A DNA stretch of 64,000 nucleotides from Paenibacillus sp. JJ-223 (lineage in GTDB: Bacteria; Bacillota; Bacilli; Paenibacillales; Paenibacillaceae). Location of the stretch: positions 310,001-374,000 of the forward strand of contig NZ_CAKMMP010000006.1 in NCBI RefSeq assembly GCF_927798175.1. Reading direction: 5' to 3'. Shown here one piece after another: positions 43,102 through 51,656 of the stretch. Each line of letters begins with the position of its first letter. Position 1 is the stretch's first letter. The translations under genes and the position numbers were made by a program. Below the pieces are notes generated by a model. It did no database searches and was not told the DNA's origin. It was given only the letters and a program-made list of their open reading frames with translations.

Positions 43102-43989
43102 GTGAGTTCAAAAGCAATCAAGGGCGATACCGACAGCCGAATTTTTAACGCGGTGAATGTCGTGCTGCTCGTCATCACGATGATCGCGATTGTGGTTCCG
43201 CTATGGAACGTCATCGTTTCATCATTCGCTTCCAGCAGAGCGCTGGCAGAGGGAGGGTACATCTTCTGGCCCTCCGAGCTGTCCCTGGAAAACTATCGGG
43301 CCGTGTTCCGGGATTCCTCCATATGGCAGGCCTTTTTCATCTCGATCTCCAAAACGGTCATCGGCGTTGTGACCCATGTTTTCTTCTGTGCGATGGTGGC
43401 GTACGGCCTCAGCAAACGATACGTGCGGGGGCGCAAAGTGTACGTTTCCATGGGCGTCATTACGATGTTTTTCTCAGGCGGCATGATTCCGACCTATTTG
43501 CTGATCAAGGACCTGGGCATGCTGGACAGCTTCTGGGTGTACATCATTCCTGCCCTGCTAAGTTACTACGACGTGATCATTCTGATGAATTTTTTCAGAG
43601 GGGTGCCCGATTCGCTGGAGGAGTCGGCAAAGATTGACGGTGCGGGGGATTGGCGCATTTTCCTCAGCCTGTTCATTCCGTTATCGATGCCGGCCATGGC
43701 GACGATTGCGTTATTTAACGGGGTTGGCCAATGGAACGACTTTATGACGACGAAGCTGTATGTCACGAGCGAAGCATTGTATCCGCTGCAGATGAAGCTG
43801 TACGAGATCATCGTTCAGTCGCAAACGCAATCGATGCAAAATGTGGCGGGGTCTGTTGTGATCGAAACGGCGACCAAGGGTGTGCAGCTGGCAACCATCG
43901 TGATCACGACATTGCCGATCGTCATTATTTATCCGCTGCTGCAAAAGTACTTTATCTCCGGCATGATGCTTGGTGCTGTCAAAGAGTAA
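43102..43989 (+). CDS. carbohydrate ABC transporter permease (LplC/YtcP type)
   Basis: A 295-residue membrane subunit with six helices, partner of the permease upstream. FASSRALAEGGYIFWPSELS and LENYRAVFRDSSIW are typical of the second permease. The EAA loop is LEESAKIDGAGDWRIFLSLF. The start is GTG at 43102, eight bases after AGGAGGG. It would form the heterodimeric channel for an oligosaccharide. Confidence 0.92.
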   Translation: MSSKAIKGDTDSRIFNAVNVVLLVITMIAIVVPLWNVIVSSFASSRALAEGGYIFWPSELSLENYRAVFRDSSIWQAFFISISKTVIGVVTHVFFCAMVAYGLSKRYVRGRKVYVSMGVITMFFSGGMIPTYLLIKDLGMLDSFWVYIIPALLSYYDVIILMNFFRGVPDSLEESAKIDGAGDWRIFLSLFIPLSMPAMATIALFNGVGQWNDFMTTKLYVTSEALYPLQMKLYEIIVQSQTQSMQNVAGSVVIETATKGVQLATIVITTLPIVIIYPLLQKYFISGMMLGAVKE

Positions 43990-44020
43990 GCGCTTTATAT
44001 CCAAAAGGAGGGAATGTAAC

Positions 44021-45658
44021 ATGACCACGAAAATGCAACGCAAAAGATCGAAAAGGATTACCCTGACCGCTGTTCTAATGGCTGTTATGCTCGTTGCCAG
44101 CGCCTGCGGAGGGGGGAGCGGCTCCAAGGGAGATAACTGGGTATCCATTGAAGGGCGCTACACGCCGGATGCAAGTACACCTGCCTGGAAGCTGGATACC
44201 AAGGAGGAACCGACGCAGCTTACCTGGTATGTCAACGCGGACTGGTGGAACACGGATTACGGCAAAGACGTCGTGACGAAAAAAATCAAGGAAGACCTGA
44301 ACCTGGACATCAAGTTCATTACCGGAGACGACACAAAGTTGAACACGTTTTTTGCAGGCGGAGAGATGCCGGATCTCATCACGACGTTTGGCATCAACTC
44401 CCCGGTTGTGCAAAAAGCTTCCTCATGGGCGCTTCCGTTGAACGATCTGGCGGAAAAGTACGATCCGTATTTTAACACCGTCGCCGCCCAGGATACGCTC
44501 AAATGGTTCCAGCTGTCCGACGGCAAAACGTATGGATATCCGAATTACTCCAATACGCAGGCGGATTACAACGATGGCACGATCCCGGCCAAAACGGCGT
44601 TCATCATTCGCAAGGACGTCTATGAGGCGCTTGGTCGTCCCGACTTCGGCACGCCGGAGGAATTCCGTTCTGCCATGCAGCAGATCAAGGAACGGTTTCC
44701 AGAGCTGATCCCGTTCGGGTTCAACTCGATTGGCGAAGGCACCGGGTCCCTCGGCGACGTGCTGCAGGATTTTATCGGCGTTCCGCTGGAGGACGGCAAT
44801 GGCGGTTTCTACAACCGCAACCTGGACGACGATTATTTGGCATGGCTCCGGACGCTGAACCAGGTTCACCGGGACGGGAACATCAGCGACGACAGCTTTG
44901 CGGATGACGGCACTGCATTCGAAGAGAAGGTCAAGTCCGGCAAATACGCGACGATTCTGCTGGACGGCACGCCGCAGCAGGGGGGCAACCTGCAAATTTT
45001 CATGTCGGCTAATCCGGACAAGGCATATATGGCCGTGGACGGGCCGCAAAGCACGGCGGGCAACGAGCCCAAGCTGAACCAATCCGGCATCTCCGGCTGG
45101 ATGGTGAGTTTTATCACCAAACAAAATGCCGATCCGGCCAAATCGATGCAGTTGTTCACGTACCTGCTGAGCGAGGAAGGACAGATGCTCATGAACTACG
45201 GCATCGAAGGCGAGACCTATGTGAAGAATGCGGATGGTTCGGTTCAGTTCACGCCGGAAATCAAGGAGCTGCAGCAGACCAATGCGGACAAATTCAAAAA
45301 GGAGTATCGCATGGGCGAATTCATGTTCTTCGGGCACGACAAACACAAAGCCTATAGCGAAGACGCCTTCCCGGAATCGATCAAGCAAATGCAGCAATGG
45401 GGCGAGGGCAAATTGGTACCCCACTTTATTCTGGAAAACATCGACCCGGATCAGGGCACGCCGGAAGCCCGCGGACTGACCGCGATCAACACCAAATGGA
45501 ACAGCACGATGGTCAGCATGATCCGGGCCAAGGATGATGCGCAGTTCGAGGCCATTCTGAACGATTACAAGCAGTTTTTGGACAGCAACGGTTGGAGCAA
45601 AATCGTGGACATTCGCAGCGAAAAAATGAAAGCCAACAAAGAAAAGCTCGGTCTGTAA
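44021..45658 (+). CDS. extracellular solute-binding lipoprotein of the sugar ABC transporter
   Basis: A 545-residue lipoprotein. The signal peptide ends in the lipobox LVASAC at about residue 29. The mature protein has family-1 binding-protein features: LTWYVNADWWNTDYGKDVVT, LNTFFAGGEMPDLIT and VSFITKQNADPAKSMQLFTY. Its length, over 500, is typical of LplA/YtcQ-like binders for larger oligosaccharides. AAGGAGG lies about nine bases before the ATG. It captures the substrate on the cell surface for the two permeases upstream. Confidence 0.92.
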   Translation: MTTKMQRKRSKRITLTAVLMAVMLVASACGGGSGSKGDNWVSIEGRYTPDASTPAWKLDTKEEPTQLTWYVNADWWNTDYGKDVVTKKIKEDLNLDIKFITGDDTKLNTFFAGGEMPDLITTFGINSPVVQKASSWALPLNDLAEKYDPYFNTVAAQDTLKWFQLSDGKTYGYPNYSNTQADYNDGTIPAKTAFIIRKDVYEALGRPDFGTPEEFRSAMQQIKERFPELIPFGFNSIGEGTGSLGDVLQDFIGVPLEDGNGGFYNRNLDDDYLAWLRTLNQVHRDGNISDDSFADDGTAFEEKVKSGKYATILLDGTPQQGGNLQIFMSANPDKAYMAVDGPQSTAGNEPKLNQSGISGWMVSFITKQNADPAKSMQLFTYLLSEEGQMLMNYGIEGETYVKNADGSVQFTPEIKELQQTNADKFKKEYRMGEFMFFGHDKHKAYSEDAFPESIKQMQQWGEGKLVPHFILENIDPDQGTPEARGLTAINTKWNSTMVSMIRAKDDAQFEAILNDYKQFLDSNGWSKIVDIRSEKMKANKEKLGL

Positions 45659-45679
45659 CCGGGGACAGGAGGCATGAAC

Positions 45680-47053
45680 ATGAACACGAACATGGATAGG
45701 GGCAAAAGCGAAGTTTTGATCTACGAATCGAACGGGGAAGGGCAATTGTTTGCGAAAAAAACGAAAGCGGAGCTGGCCCCGGCTCCTTCTTCCGCCAATG
45801 CACGCGTCATCGTCGTTGACGACCGCGAGCGGTATCAGGAAATGGACGGATTCGGCGCGTCATTCACGGATTCGGCCGCTTATCTGATCCATCAGGTGTT
45901 GAGCGCGGAACAGCGCGCGGAGCTGATGCCCAAGCTGTTTGACGAGAAACGGGGGATCGGCCTGTCCGTCATTCGCAATCCGATGGGCGCTTCCGATTAT
46001 GCCCGCGAGTTTTATAGTTATAATGATCTGCCCGAAGGCGAGACCGACCCCGCATTGGAGCGGTTTACGATCGCCCATGATGAGCAGGACGTCGTTCCGC
46101 TCATGAAAGAGGCGTTGCAGCTGAATCCGCAGCTTAAAATGATGGGCTCGCCCTGGAGCCCGCCAGGCTGGATGAAAACCAGCGGCTCCATGATCGGCGG
46201 CACGCTGAAAGAAGAGTGGTACGCGACGTACGCCGATTATTTCGTCCGCTATGTACAGGCTTACGCGGAGCACGGCATCCCCGTATACGCCGTAACGCCT
46301 CAGAACGAGGCGCTGTTTTCGCCGCCGCATTATCCGGGCATGATTTTCCCGGCCGCCGATCAGGCCAGATTTGTCCGCGAGCATCTGAAACCGAGGTTCG
46401 CAGCGAACGGCATCGGCGCCAAAATTTTCTGTTATGACCACAACTGGGATAAGCCGGAGTACCCGCTGGAAGTGTTGGAGCAGGCGAGCGACGCGGTAGA
46501 CGGAGTGGCATGGCATTGGTACGGCGGAAGTTCCTCGGCGCAGAGCGATGTGTGGGCCGCTTTTCCGGAGAAAGAAGTGCACTTTACGGAAGGATCTGGC
46601 GGAGAATGGATACCGCCGTTCGAGCAGGCGTTCAGCAACGTGATGCGGACGGGCATCGGCATTCTGCGCAATCACAGCCGTTCGTTCGTGCTGTGGAATA
46701 TGGCGCTGGACGAAGAGAACGGACCGACGGTGCCGGGATTCGGCAACAGTACATGCCGGGGCATCGTGAAGATCAACCAGCAAACGCGGGAGCTCACCTA
46801 TACGCTTGATTATTACGCGCTGGCTCATTTCAGCAAACATATTCGTCCCGGAGCCGTACGCATAGGTTCAAACAGTGACGATGCCGTGCCAACGGTAGCG
46901 TTCCGGAACGTGGACGGATCGATTGCCGTGGTGCTGTTCAATGACCGGTCTCATTCGGAGAGCGTGGAGGTAAGGGTGCCGGGATACGAAACGATGAGTT
47001 TCGGCATGGAGGCCAAGAGCGCGTTAACGCTTGCCTTTGGCGTGAGGGACTGA
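45680..47053 (+). CDS. glycoside hydrolase family 30, intracellular
   Basis: A 457-residue enzyme with no signal peptide. EMDGFGASFTDSAAYLIHQV is the GH30 opening. The acid/base is Glu210 in AVTPQNEALF and the nucleophile Glu304 in HFTEGSGGEW. A C-terminal beta domain follows from about 400. GH30 covers glucosylceramidase, beta-1,6-glucanase, beta-xylosidase and related activities. Because it is cytoplasmic and last in an ABC transporter operon, it most likely cleaves the imported beta-linked oligosaccharide. ATG at 45680 is preferred over 45674, which is only one base from AGGAGG. The operon is controlled by the LacI protein at 40762. Confidence 0.93.
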   Translation: MNTNMDRGKSEVLIYESNGEGQLFAKKTKAELAPAPSSANARVIVVDDRERYQEMDGFGASFTDSAAYLIHQVLSAEQRAELMPKLFDEKRGIGLSVIRNPMGASDYAREFYSYNDLPEGETDPALERFTIAHDEQDVVPLMKEALQLNPQLKMMGSPWSPPGWMKTSGSMIGGTLKEEWYATYADYFVRYVQAYAEHGIPVYAVTPQNEALFSPPHYPGMIFPAADQARFVREHLKPRFAANGIGAKIFCYDHNWDKPEYPLEVLEQASDAVDGVAWHWYGGSSSAQSDVWAAFPEKEVHFTEGSGGEWIPPFEQAFSNVMRTGIGILRNHSRSFVLWNMALDEENGPTVPGFGNSTCRGIVKINQQTRELTYTLDYYALAHFSKHIRPGAVRIGSNSDDAVPTVAFRNVDGSIAVVLFNDRSHSESVEVRVPGYETMSFGMEAKSALTLAFGVRD

Positions 47054-47141
47054 GGGGCTGCCAGGGTCGGATGGGGAAATGGAACTCAAAACAGCAAAGG
47101 TGATGTGAGGCCAGCTCGTGCCAAAACAGTCGCTGTACAAA

Positions 47142-47176
47142 GAAAACAGGCGGGGAATGTTCCTCGCCTGTTTTCC
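47142..47176. terminator. terminator of the sugar operon
   Basis: GAAAACAGGCGGGGAA and TTCCTCGCCTGTTTTC form a 16-bp stem with one G-T pair and a two-base loop. It may also serve the convergent merR gene. Confidence 0.75.
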
Positions 47177-47235
47177 GTTCATCATGGATAAGGCAGACCG
47201 TAATGGCGTTTTGGCGAATTTGGAACGTTGTTCGG

Positions 47236-47949
47236 TTACGATTTATATTCATCAAGTGCTTCGATGTATCGCATAAGGGCCTGGATGCCTGCATACTGCC
47301 GCACGAGCCGCTCGTTCAGCTTTGTCATGGCAAGACTGAGCGAGCTTTCGACCTGAACAGGGTCACGTTCTTCCAACAGTTCGAGGAGCTGCTTCATATG
47401 GCCGATATAATACACCGTTTTGCGCAAACTGCTGATCAGCAAAATTCTTCTCGTTTGGTTTGCCGGGTAGATCCGATAACCGTTCATGGGGTCACGTTCC
47501 GAATGAATCAACCCTTCCTTCTCCCAATGGCGAATGGCAGAAGCATTGACCCCGGCCAGCCCTGCAGCCTTGCCAATCGTCAGTCCGTCCGGCACGTCTG
47601 CCGCCATCGGATTTCCCCGGTTTGAATCGCGCAGCATGGACCAGATCTTTTCAACCCGTTCTTTCTCCGACTGTGCGTGGGTCAGCTGCCCGTTTACGAG
47701 CCATAACGCCTTCAGCTTCTCACCTTGCCTGATTTCCCGCATAGCTGCGTACACCACGGGAATATCATAAGCACTCAGCAGGCTCCGGATCGCGACAAAT
47801 GCGTGTAAATGAACACCCATGTATGTTCTGCGATTGCCGGGAGTACGCGGTACATCGGGAATCAGTCCTTGTTCCTCGTAACGGCGCAGCGTGGTCGTGC
47901 TGACGTTTAACGCGGAAGCCATCTCGCTGGGAGTGAATATCCTGTCCAT
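47236..47949 (-). CDS. MerR-type regulator with two DNA-binding domains
   Basis: A 237-residue protein carrying two MerR helix-turn-helix modules. The first, at 1-70, reads FTPSEMASALNVSTTTLRRY, then EEQGLIPDVPRTPGNRRTY. The second, at about 123-190, reads LTIGKAAGLAGVNASAIRHW, then EKEGLIHSERDPMNGYRIY. A C-terminal helix pair follows (MKQLLELLEERDPVQVESS). Normal MerR proteins have one such domain and dimerise. The start at 47949 has AAGGAG nine bases upstream. It is divergent from an alpha/beta hydrolase. Upstream, AACCTTGAACTTAAACCTT carries a repeated AACCTT that could be its operator. Confidence 0.85.
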   Translation of the reverse strand: MDRIFTPSEMASALNVSTTTLRRYEEQGLIPDVPRTPGNRRTYMGVHLHAFVAIRSLLSAYDIPVVYAAMREIRQGEKLKALWLVNGQLTHAQSEKERVEKIWSMLRDSNRGNPMAADVPDGLTIGKAAGLAGVNASAIRHWEKEGLIHSERDPMNGYRIYPANQTRRILLISSLRKTVYYIGHMKQLLELLEERDPVQVESSLSLAMTKLNERLVRQYAGIQALMRYIEALDEYKS

Positions 47950-47962
47950 GTCCATCTGCTCC

Positions 47963-47990
47963 TTAACCTTGAACTTAAACCTTAAAGTGC
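47963..47990. promoter_or_regulatory. candidate MerR operator
   Basis: AACCTT at about 47965 and again 13 bases later, flanked by CTTAA and TTAAAG, just upstream of the merR ribosome binding site. The repeat spacing and the TTAA symmetry suggest a binding site; the promoter itself is not clear. Confidence 0.35.
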
Positions 47991-48105
47991 TACGATAACA
48001 TATTCCCGCTGCAGGTACCATTCTTTAAGGAAAACTTGCACCCGAACCGAAAGATTGCATCCATGTTATAGACTGAAGACAAGTAAAGAAAAAGGAGTGA
48101 GTTTG

Positions 48106-48990
48106 TTGAAAAAGAAGGTAACGCTGCCCAATGGTTCAATGATCGAGGTTGGCTTGGTGGGTAACCCGAAAGATGGCGTCGTCATGCTGCCGGGGACCAA
48201 ACCTGCCGTATATGGCGAAGAGGCGGAAATGCTGCGATTGTGGGGGGTGGACCCCGAACTGGGCGAGAAACTGGTACAAGGGTTGTCGGACGACTTTTGC
48301 GTGCTGTATTTTGATTATGAAGGACATTACATGGCACAGCCTGAACCTGACCGTTTTACGCCTGAGCATATCACCAATGATATGCTGCGAATCGCGGACC
48401 AGATGCAAGTGGACCGATTCTGGTACTACGGTTACTCCTGGCTGGCGCTTGCCGGACTCCAACTTTCCATTCGCACGGATCGGCTGAACGGACTGATCAT
48501 GGGAGGTTTCCCGCCCTACGGCGGACCCTATAAAGAAATGTTGACCGTAACGACGAAAACCTATGAACAGGCGCTATCGAATCAGAACAAGGAAGGAGCA
48601 GGGCAGGAAACGGGAGCGCAGGACAAAAAGCTCGTAGAACCCGAAGACATCGATTGGAACGAGGTGGAGGTGAGCATCCATCCCGATCAATGCAAACAGT
48701 TCATGACCATGTACCAGCATCTTGCCGATTTCGATGACCGAATCATCCATCCCGTCTCGGGCATGCCCAAATTGGCCTTTGCAGGGGAACTTGATTTGAT
48801 AGAATATGGTGAATCGTTTGGAAACGTCAGGGTAGACATCGCGGATCGCTTGAAGCGGCACAGGCATGAACTCGAAGCATATGGGTGGGACGTTGAGATC
48901 GTCAAAGGAGAGCGAATGGACCATACCGGGGCGATGCAGCCTGCCGTGGTTTTGCCTTTGCTTAAACGTTGGCTTGCCAAACGAACCTGA
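48106..48990 (+). CDS. alpha/beta hydrolase
   Basis: A 294-residue cytoplasmic hydrolase. The likely nucleophile elbow is WYYGYSWLALAGLQL, where Ser sits in G-Y-S-W-L; the second glycine of GxSxG is Leu, as in some members. MLPGTKPAVYG may form the oxyanion loop. AFAGELDLIEYG holds a candidate acid and ERMDHTGAMQPA the His. The start is TTG at 48106, nine bases after AAAGGAG; no ATG fits. It is divergent from the twin-domain MerR regulator, its probable controller. Substrate is unknown. Confidence 0.75.
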   Translation: MKKKVTLPNGSMIEVGLVGNPKDGVVMLPGTKPAVYGEEAEMLRLWGVDPELGEKLVQGLSDDFCVLYFDYEGHYMAQPEPDRFTPEHITNDMLRIADQMQVDRFWYYGYSWLALAGLQLSIRTDRLNGLIMGGFPPYGGPYKEMLTVTTKTYEQALSNQNKEGAGQETGAQDKKLVEPEDIDWNEVEVSIHPDQCKQFMTMYQHLADFDDRIIHPVSGMPKLAFAGELDLIEYGESFGNVRVDIADRLKRHRHELEAYGWDVEIVKGERMDHTGAMQPAVVLPLLKRWLAKRT

Positions 48991-49038
48991 TATTACGTTA
49001 TTTGTGGAAAGATGCTGTATATGGAAGGGAGCTTAGAT

Positions 49039-49689
49039 ATGTCACTCTGGAAAGAGCTTTTCGAAGAACGGACTCACAGCTTGTTATATTACGCCGAACG
49101 ATCGGACGATTTTACGTCGGGGTGGATTGGCGGCAGCGCACCAGCTTATTTCGACAATGAGCGGGAGCAAGACAATCTTGCAGACGGGGATTATCGCTTT
49201 TACATGGCCCTGGTTATGCCGGCTGAAGTTACTGCAGGGCTGGAACGGGGTGGGCAGGCTGGAGACATGCTGTCGGTCTTTGTGCCCTGCGACGAGGACA
49301 CGCATTTCGAAAATAACATCTATCCGGCTTGCGCCGTCAGGGTCATTCGCCACCCGCATTCACCGCCAAGCCTGTCAGCACGATATGCCCATCCCGATTT
49401 GGAAAGGCATGCACTGAGCGCGCCAATACGCATGGCTGATGAAGAAGCGAGGGAGCAAGCTTTTCTCGTAAAAATCGGGGGCAATCCCCGATTAATTCAG
49501 GATGAAAGACACTATACTTCCGCTCTTCTGGAGGAGGGATATGATTTTTTCATTCAGATCGATGAAGACGGTTATGCGGATGGTCTCGCCGAAGAGTATG
49601 TTTTTGGTTATGGGGCGTTGTTTCTTTATTCCGGGTTCCACAAGGGTGGAGGGAAAGAGCTGGTGGCAGGTTTTTGGCAGTTCAGCTAA
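49039..49689 (+). CDS. DUF1963 (YwqG)-like protein
   Basis: A 216-residue cytoplasmic protein. The C-terminal part resembles DUF1963: FLVKIGGNPRLIQDERHYTS, then YDFFIQIDEDGYADG and FGYGALFLYSGFHKG. The N-terminal part (YYAERSDDFTSGWIGGSAPA, later MLSVFVPCDEDTHFENN) is consistent. AAGGGAGC precedes the ATG at 49039. Function of the family is unknown. It follows the alpha/beta hydrolase by 48 bases and may share its transcript. Confidence 0.5.
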   Translation: MSLWKELFEERTHSLLYYAERSDDFTSGWIGGSAPAYFDNEREQDNLADGDYRFYMALVMPAEVTAGLERGGQAGDMLSVFVPCDEDTHFENNIYPACAVRVIRHPHSPPSLSARYAHPDLERHALSAPIRMADEEAREQAFLVKIGGNPRLIQDERHYTSALLEEGYDFFIQIDEDGYADGLAEEYVFGYGALFLYSGFHKGGGKELVAGFWQFS

Positions 49690-49864
49690 TGGCGCATAAA
49701 AACGGATCGTGTATTCTCAAAGATTTGAACGGAAAGCGCTGAAACGACGGGGCAGGAACAATCGGTTAAAAGTGTGAAAATATGGTGAAATGGGCGGTCG
49801 AATCGCTCACTTGGACAGCTTCTCCTTTATAATAAAACAAAACGGACAAGGAGATGAACGCCAG

Positions 49865-50410
49865 ATGAAAAAAGCGACGTGGGCCGCAGGGGTGTTAGTT
49901 GTCGTTGCATTGGGAACGTATCTGATTGCCGGAAACTTGCAGAAAGAAGAAACGGCGCTGCCATCCGGGGATCATATCAATATCAAACAGCTGGTCGAGG
50001 ATATCGGGGCAGGCAAGGTGTCCGCCCAATCGGCCTCCATTGATGCAAAAACGCTGACGGTCGTAGGGAACGACGGTCAAACGGCGGATTATGATTTGCC
50101 TGAAGATGCATTCTTTTTATCCATTGCCCCGTATGTACAGCAAACCCATCCCTGCGAGATCCACAGTCTGACCGGTTGCCAAGGGGAAATGAAAAACGAG
50201 GATTTTCTCGTCACCATTCTCGATTCCGAAGGAAATACGCTCATGAAAGATTCTTCGCTCAAGACGGCATCCAATGGTTTCGTTGACATTTGGCTGCCCA
50301 GAGACAGAAGTTATCTTGTCAAGATGGTTCATGACGGAAAGGTTGCCGAAGCACAGATCTCTACATACGACCAAGACAATACATGCATTACAACGATGCA
50401 GTTAAGCTGA
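49865..50410 (+). CDS. cueP: CueP-family copper-binding protein
   Basis: A 181-residue exported protein. An N-terminal hydrophobic segment (TWAAGVLVVVALGTYLIAG) is a signal anchor or uncleaved signal; there is no lipobox Cys. The CueP core is PYVQQTHPCEIHSLTGCQGE, with two of the conserved cysteines, then GFVDIWLPRDRSYLVKMVHD, and a third Cys in TYDQDNTCITTMQL. CueP was described as a periplasmic copper protein in Salmonella; in Gram-positives it should face the cell exterior and contribute to copper tolerance. AAGGAG lies about eleven bases before the ATG. No copper ATPase or CsoR/CueR gene is adjacent. Confidence 0.88.
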   Translation: MKKATWAAGVLVVVALGTYLIAGNLQKEETALPSGDHINIKQLVEDIGAGKVSAQSASIDAKTLTVVGNDGQTADYDLPEDAFFLSIAPYVQQTHPCEIHSLTGCQGEMKNEDFLVTILDSEGNTLMKDSSLKTASNGFVDIWLPRDRSYLVKMVHDGKVAEAQISTYDQDNTCITTMQLS

Positions 50411-50480
50411 TTCCAAAAGCTGTACAAAGGTAAAAAGAAGGGCTTTGCGTGAACAATCACGTCAAAGAAGAATATCCCGC

Positions 50481-50512
50481 AGAAAAGGGCTCGCTTCCGG
50501 CGGGCCTTTAAG
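50481..50512 (+). terminator. terminator after cueP
   Basis: AAAGGGCTCGC and GGCGGGCCTTT pair imperfectly around TTCC, with only a weak T tract after. Confidence 0.5.
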
Positions 50513-50552
50513 TTGTCATTCCTAGAATTGTTGAGTGATATCATCAATGTTG

Positions 50553-50610
50553 TTGACAAACCCCCAATCATGTCGCATAATTTTATGAGTGATAATGAGA
50601 ATTATTATCA
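50553..50610 (+). promoter_or_regulatory. Fur-controlled promoter of the siderophore uptake genes
   Basis: TTGACA (50553-50558), 17 bases, CATAAT (50576-50581). The Fur box GATAATGAGAATTATTATC (50591-50609) lies at the transcription start and matches the 19-bp consensus with few differences. Confidence 0.88.
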
Positions 50611-50645
50611 TGTCTATACATATAAACAGGGGGAGACTTACGAAC

Positions 50646-51656
50646 ATGAGAAAAGGTTGGAACGGAATTGCGCTATTGGTTGTTTTTGCTCTTGCGCTGG
50701 CGGGGTGTGGATCTTCGAATAATAGTGCTGGCGGGAGCGCATCCGAAGCGGGCCAACAAAATACGGGCAGTGCGCAGACTGAAAATGCTGCAGGTCCGAT
50801 CACAGTAACAGACGATCGCGGCGAGGTAAAACTCGACAAGCCGGCAGAACGCGTTGTTGTTCTGGAATGGACATTTACGGAAGATGTCATTGCTCTGGGC
50901 GTACAGCCTGTCGGTAACGCGGATAATGAAAATTATAAAGTATACGTCACTTCCGAAGCTGCGCTGGATAGCAACGTAACCGATGTCGGCGCACGCAACG
51001 AGCCGAACCTGGAGACGATTGCTTCTCTGAAGCCGGATCTCATCATTTCCGATAAAAGATCCCATGAGGCGATTCACGATCAACTGAAAGCTATTGCACC
51101 TACGCTGGAATTCGATACGTACAAAGGCGGTTACGATCACGACCACATGGTCTCCATTTTTAATACCATCGCAACTGCGCTGGGCAAAGAAGACAAAGCG
51201 AAGGAAGTGTTGGCTGACCTTGACCAGCACTATGCGGATGCCAAGGAAAAACTGGCTGCTGCCGGCAAATCCGATTTCCACTACGTGCTGACCCAAGCGT
51301 TCACGTACCAAAATGCAGCATCGCTGCGCATGTTCACGGACAATTCCGTCGTTTCCAGCACGCTGGCGAAGATTGGCCTGATCAATGACTGGCAGCCGGA
51401 AAAGCTTGAAGATTACGGTTTTACGACGGTAGGCATCGAAGCGTTGTCGGATGTTCAGGATAGCAGCTTCATTTATATTACGCAGCCGGACGATGATGTT
51501 TTTGGCGAAGGCGTGAAAAATAATTCCGTATGGAATGGTTTAAACTTTGTGAAAGAAAACCGCACTTACCCGATTGCGAGCACAACTTGGACGTTTGGCG
51601 GTCCGCTGTCTTCCAAAGTGCTCGTTGACGAAGTCGTTGGGGCGATCACGAAATGA
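50646..51656 (+). CDS. iron-siderophore ABC transporter substrate-binding lipoprotein
   Basis: A 336-residue class III binding lipoprotein. The lipobox is LALAGC at about residue 20, followed by a Ser/Asn/Gln-rich tether. ITVTDDRGEVKLDKPAERVV is the usual start of the first lobe, with PNLETIASLKPDLIISDKRS after it and FTDNSVVSSTLAKIGLINDW in the second lobe. It captures ferric siderophores at the surface. GGGGGAG lies about ten bases before the ATG. A strong Fur box sits in the promoter. It overlaps the permease gene by four bases. Confidence 0.93.
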   Translation: MRKGWNGIALLVVFALALAGCGSSNNSAGGSASEAGQQNTGSAQTENAAGPITVTDDRGEVKLDKPAERVVVLEWTFTEDVIALGVQPVGNADNENYKVYVTSEAALDSNVTDVGARNEPNLETIASLKPDLIISDKRSHEAIHDQLKAIAPTLEFDTYKGGYDHDHMVSIFNTIATALGKEDKAKEVLADLDQHYADAKEKLAAAGKSDFHYVLTQAFTYQNAASLRMFTDNSVVSSTLAKIGLINDWQPEKLEDYGFTTVGIEALSDVQDSSFIYITQPDDDVFGEGVKNNSVWNGLNFVKENRTYPIASTTWTFGGPLSSKVLVDEVVGAITK

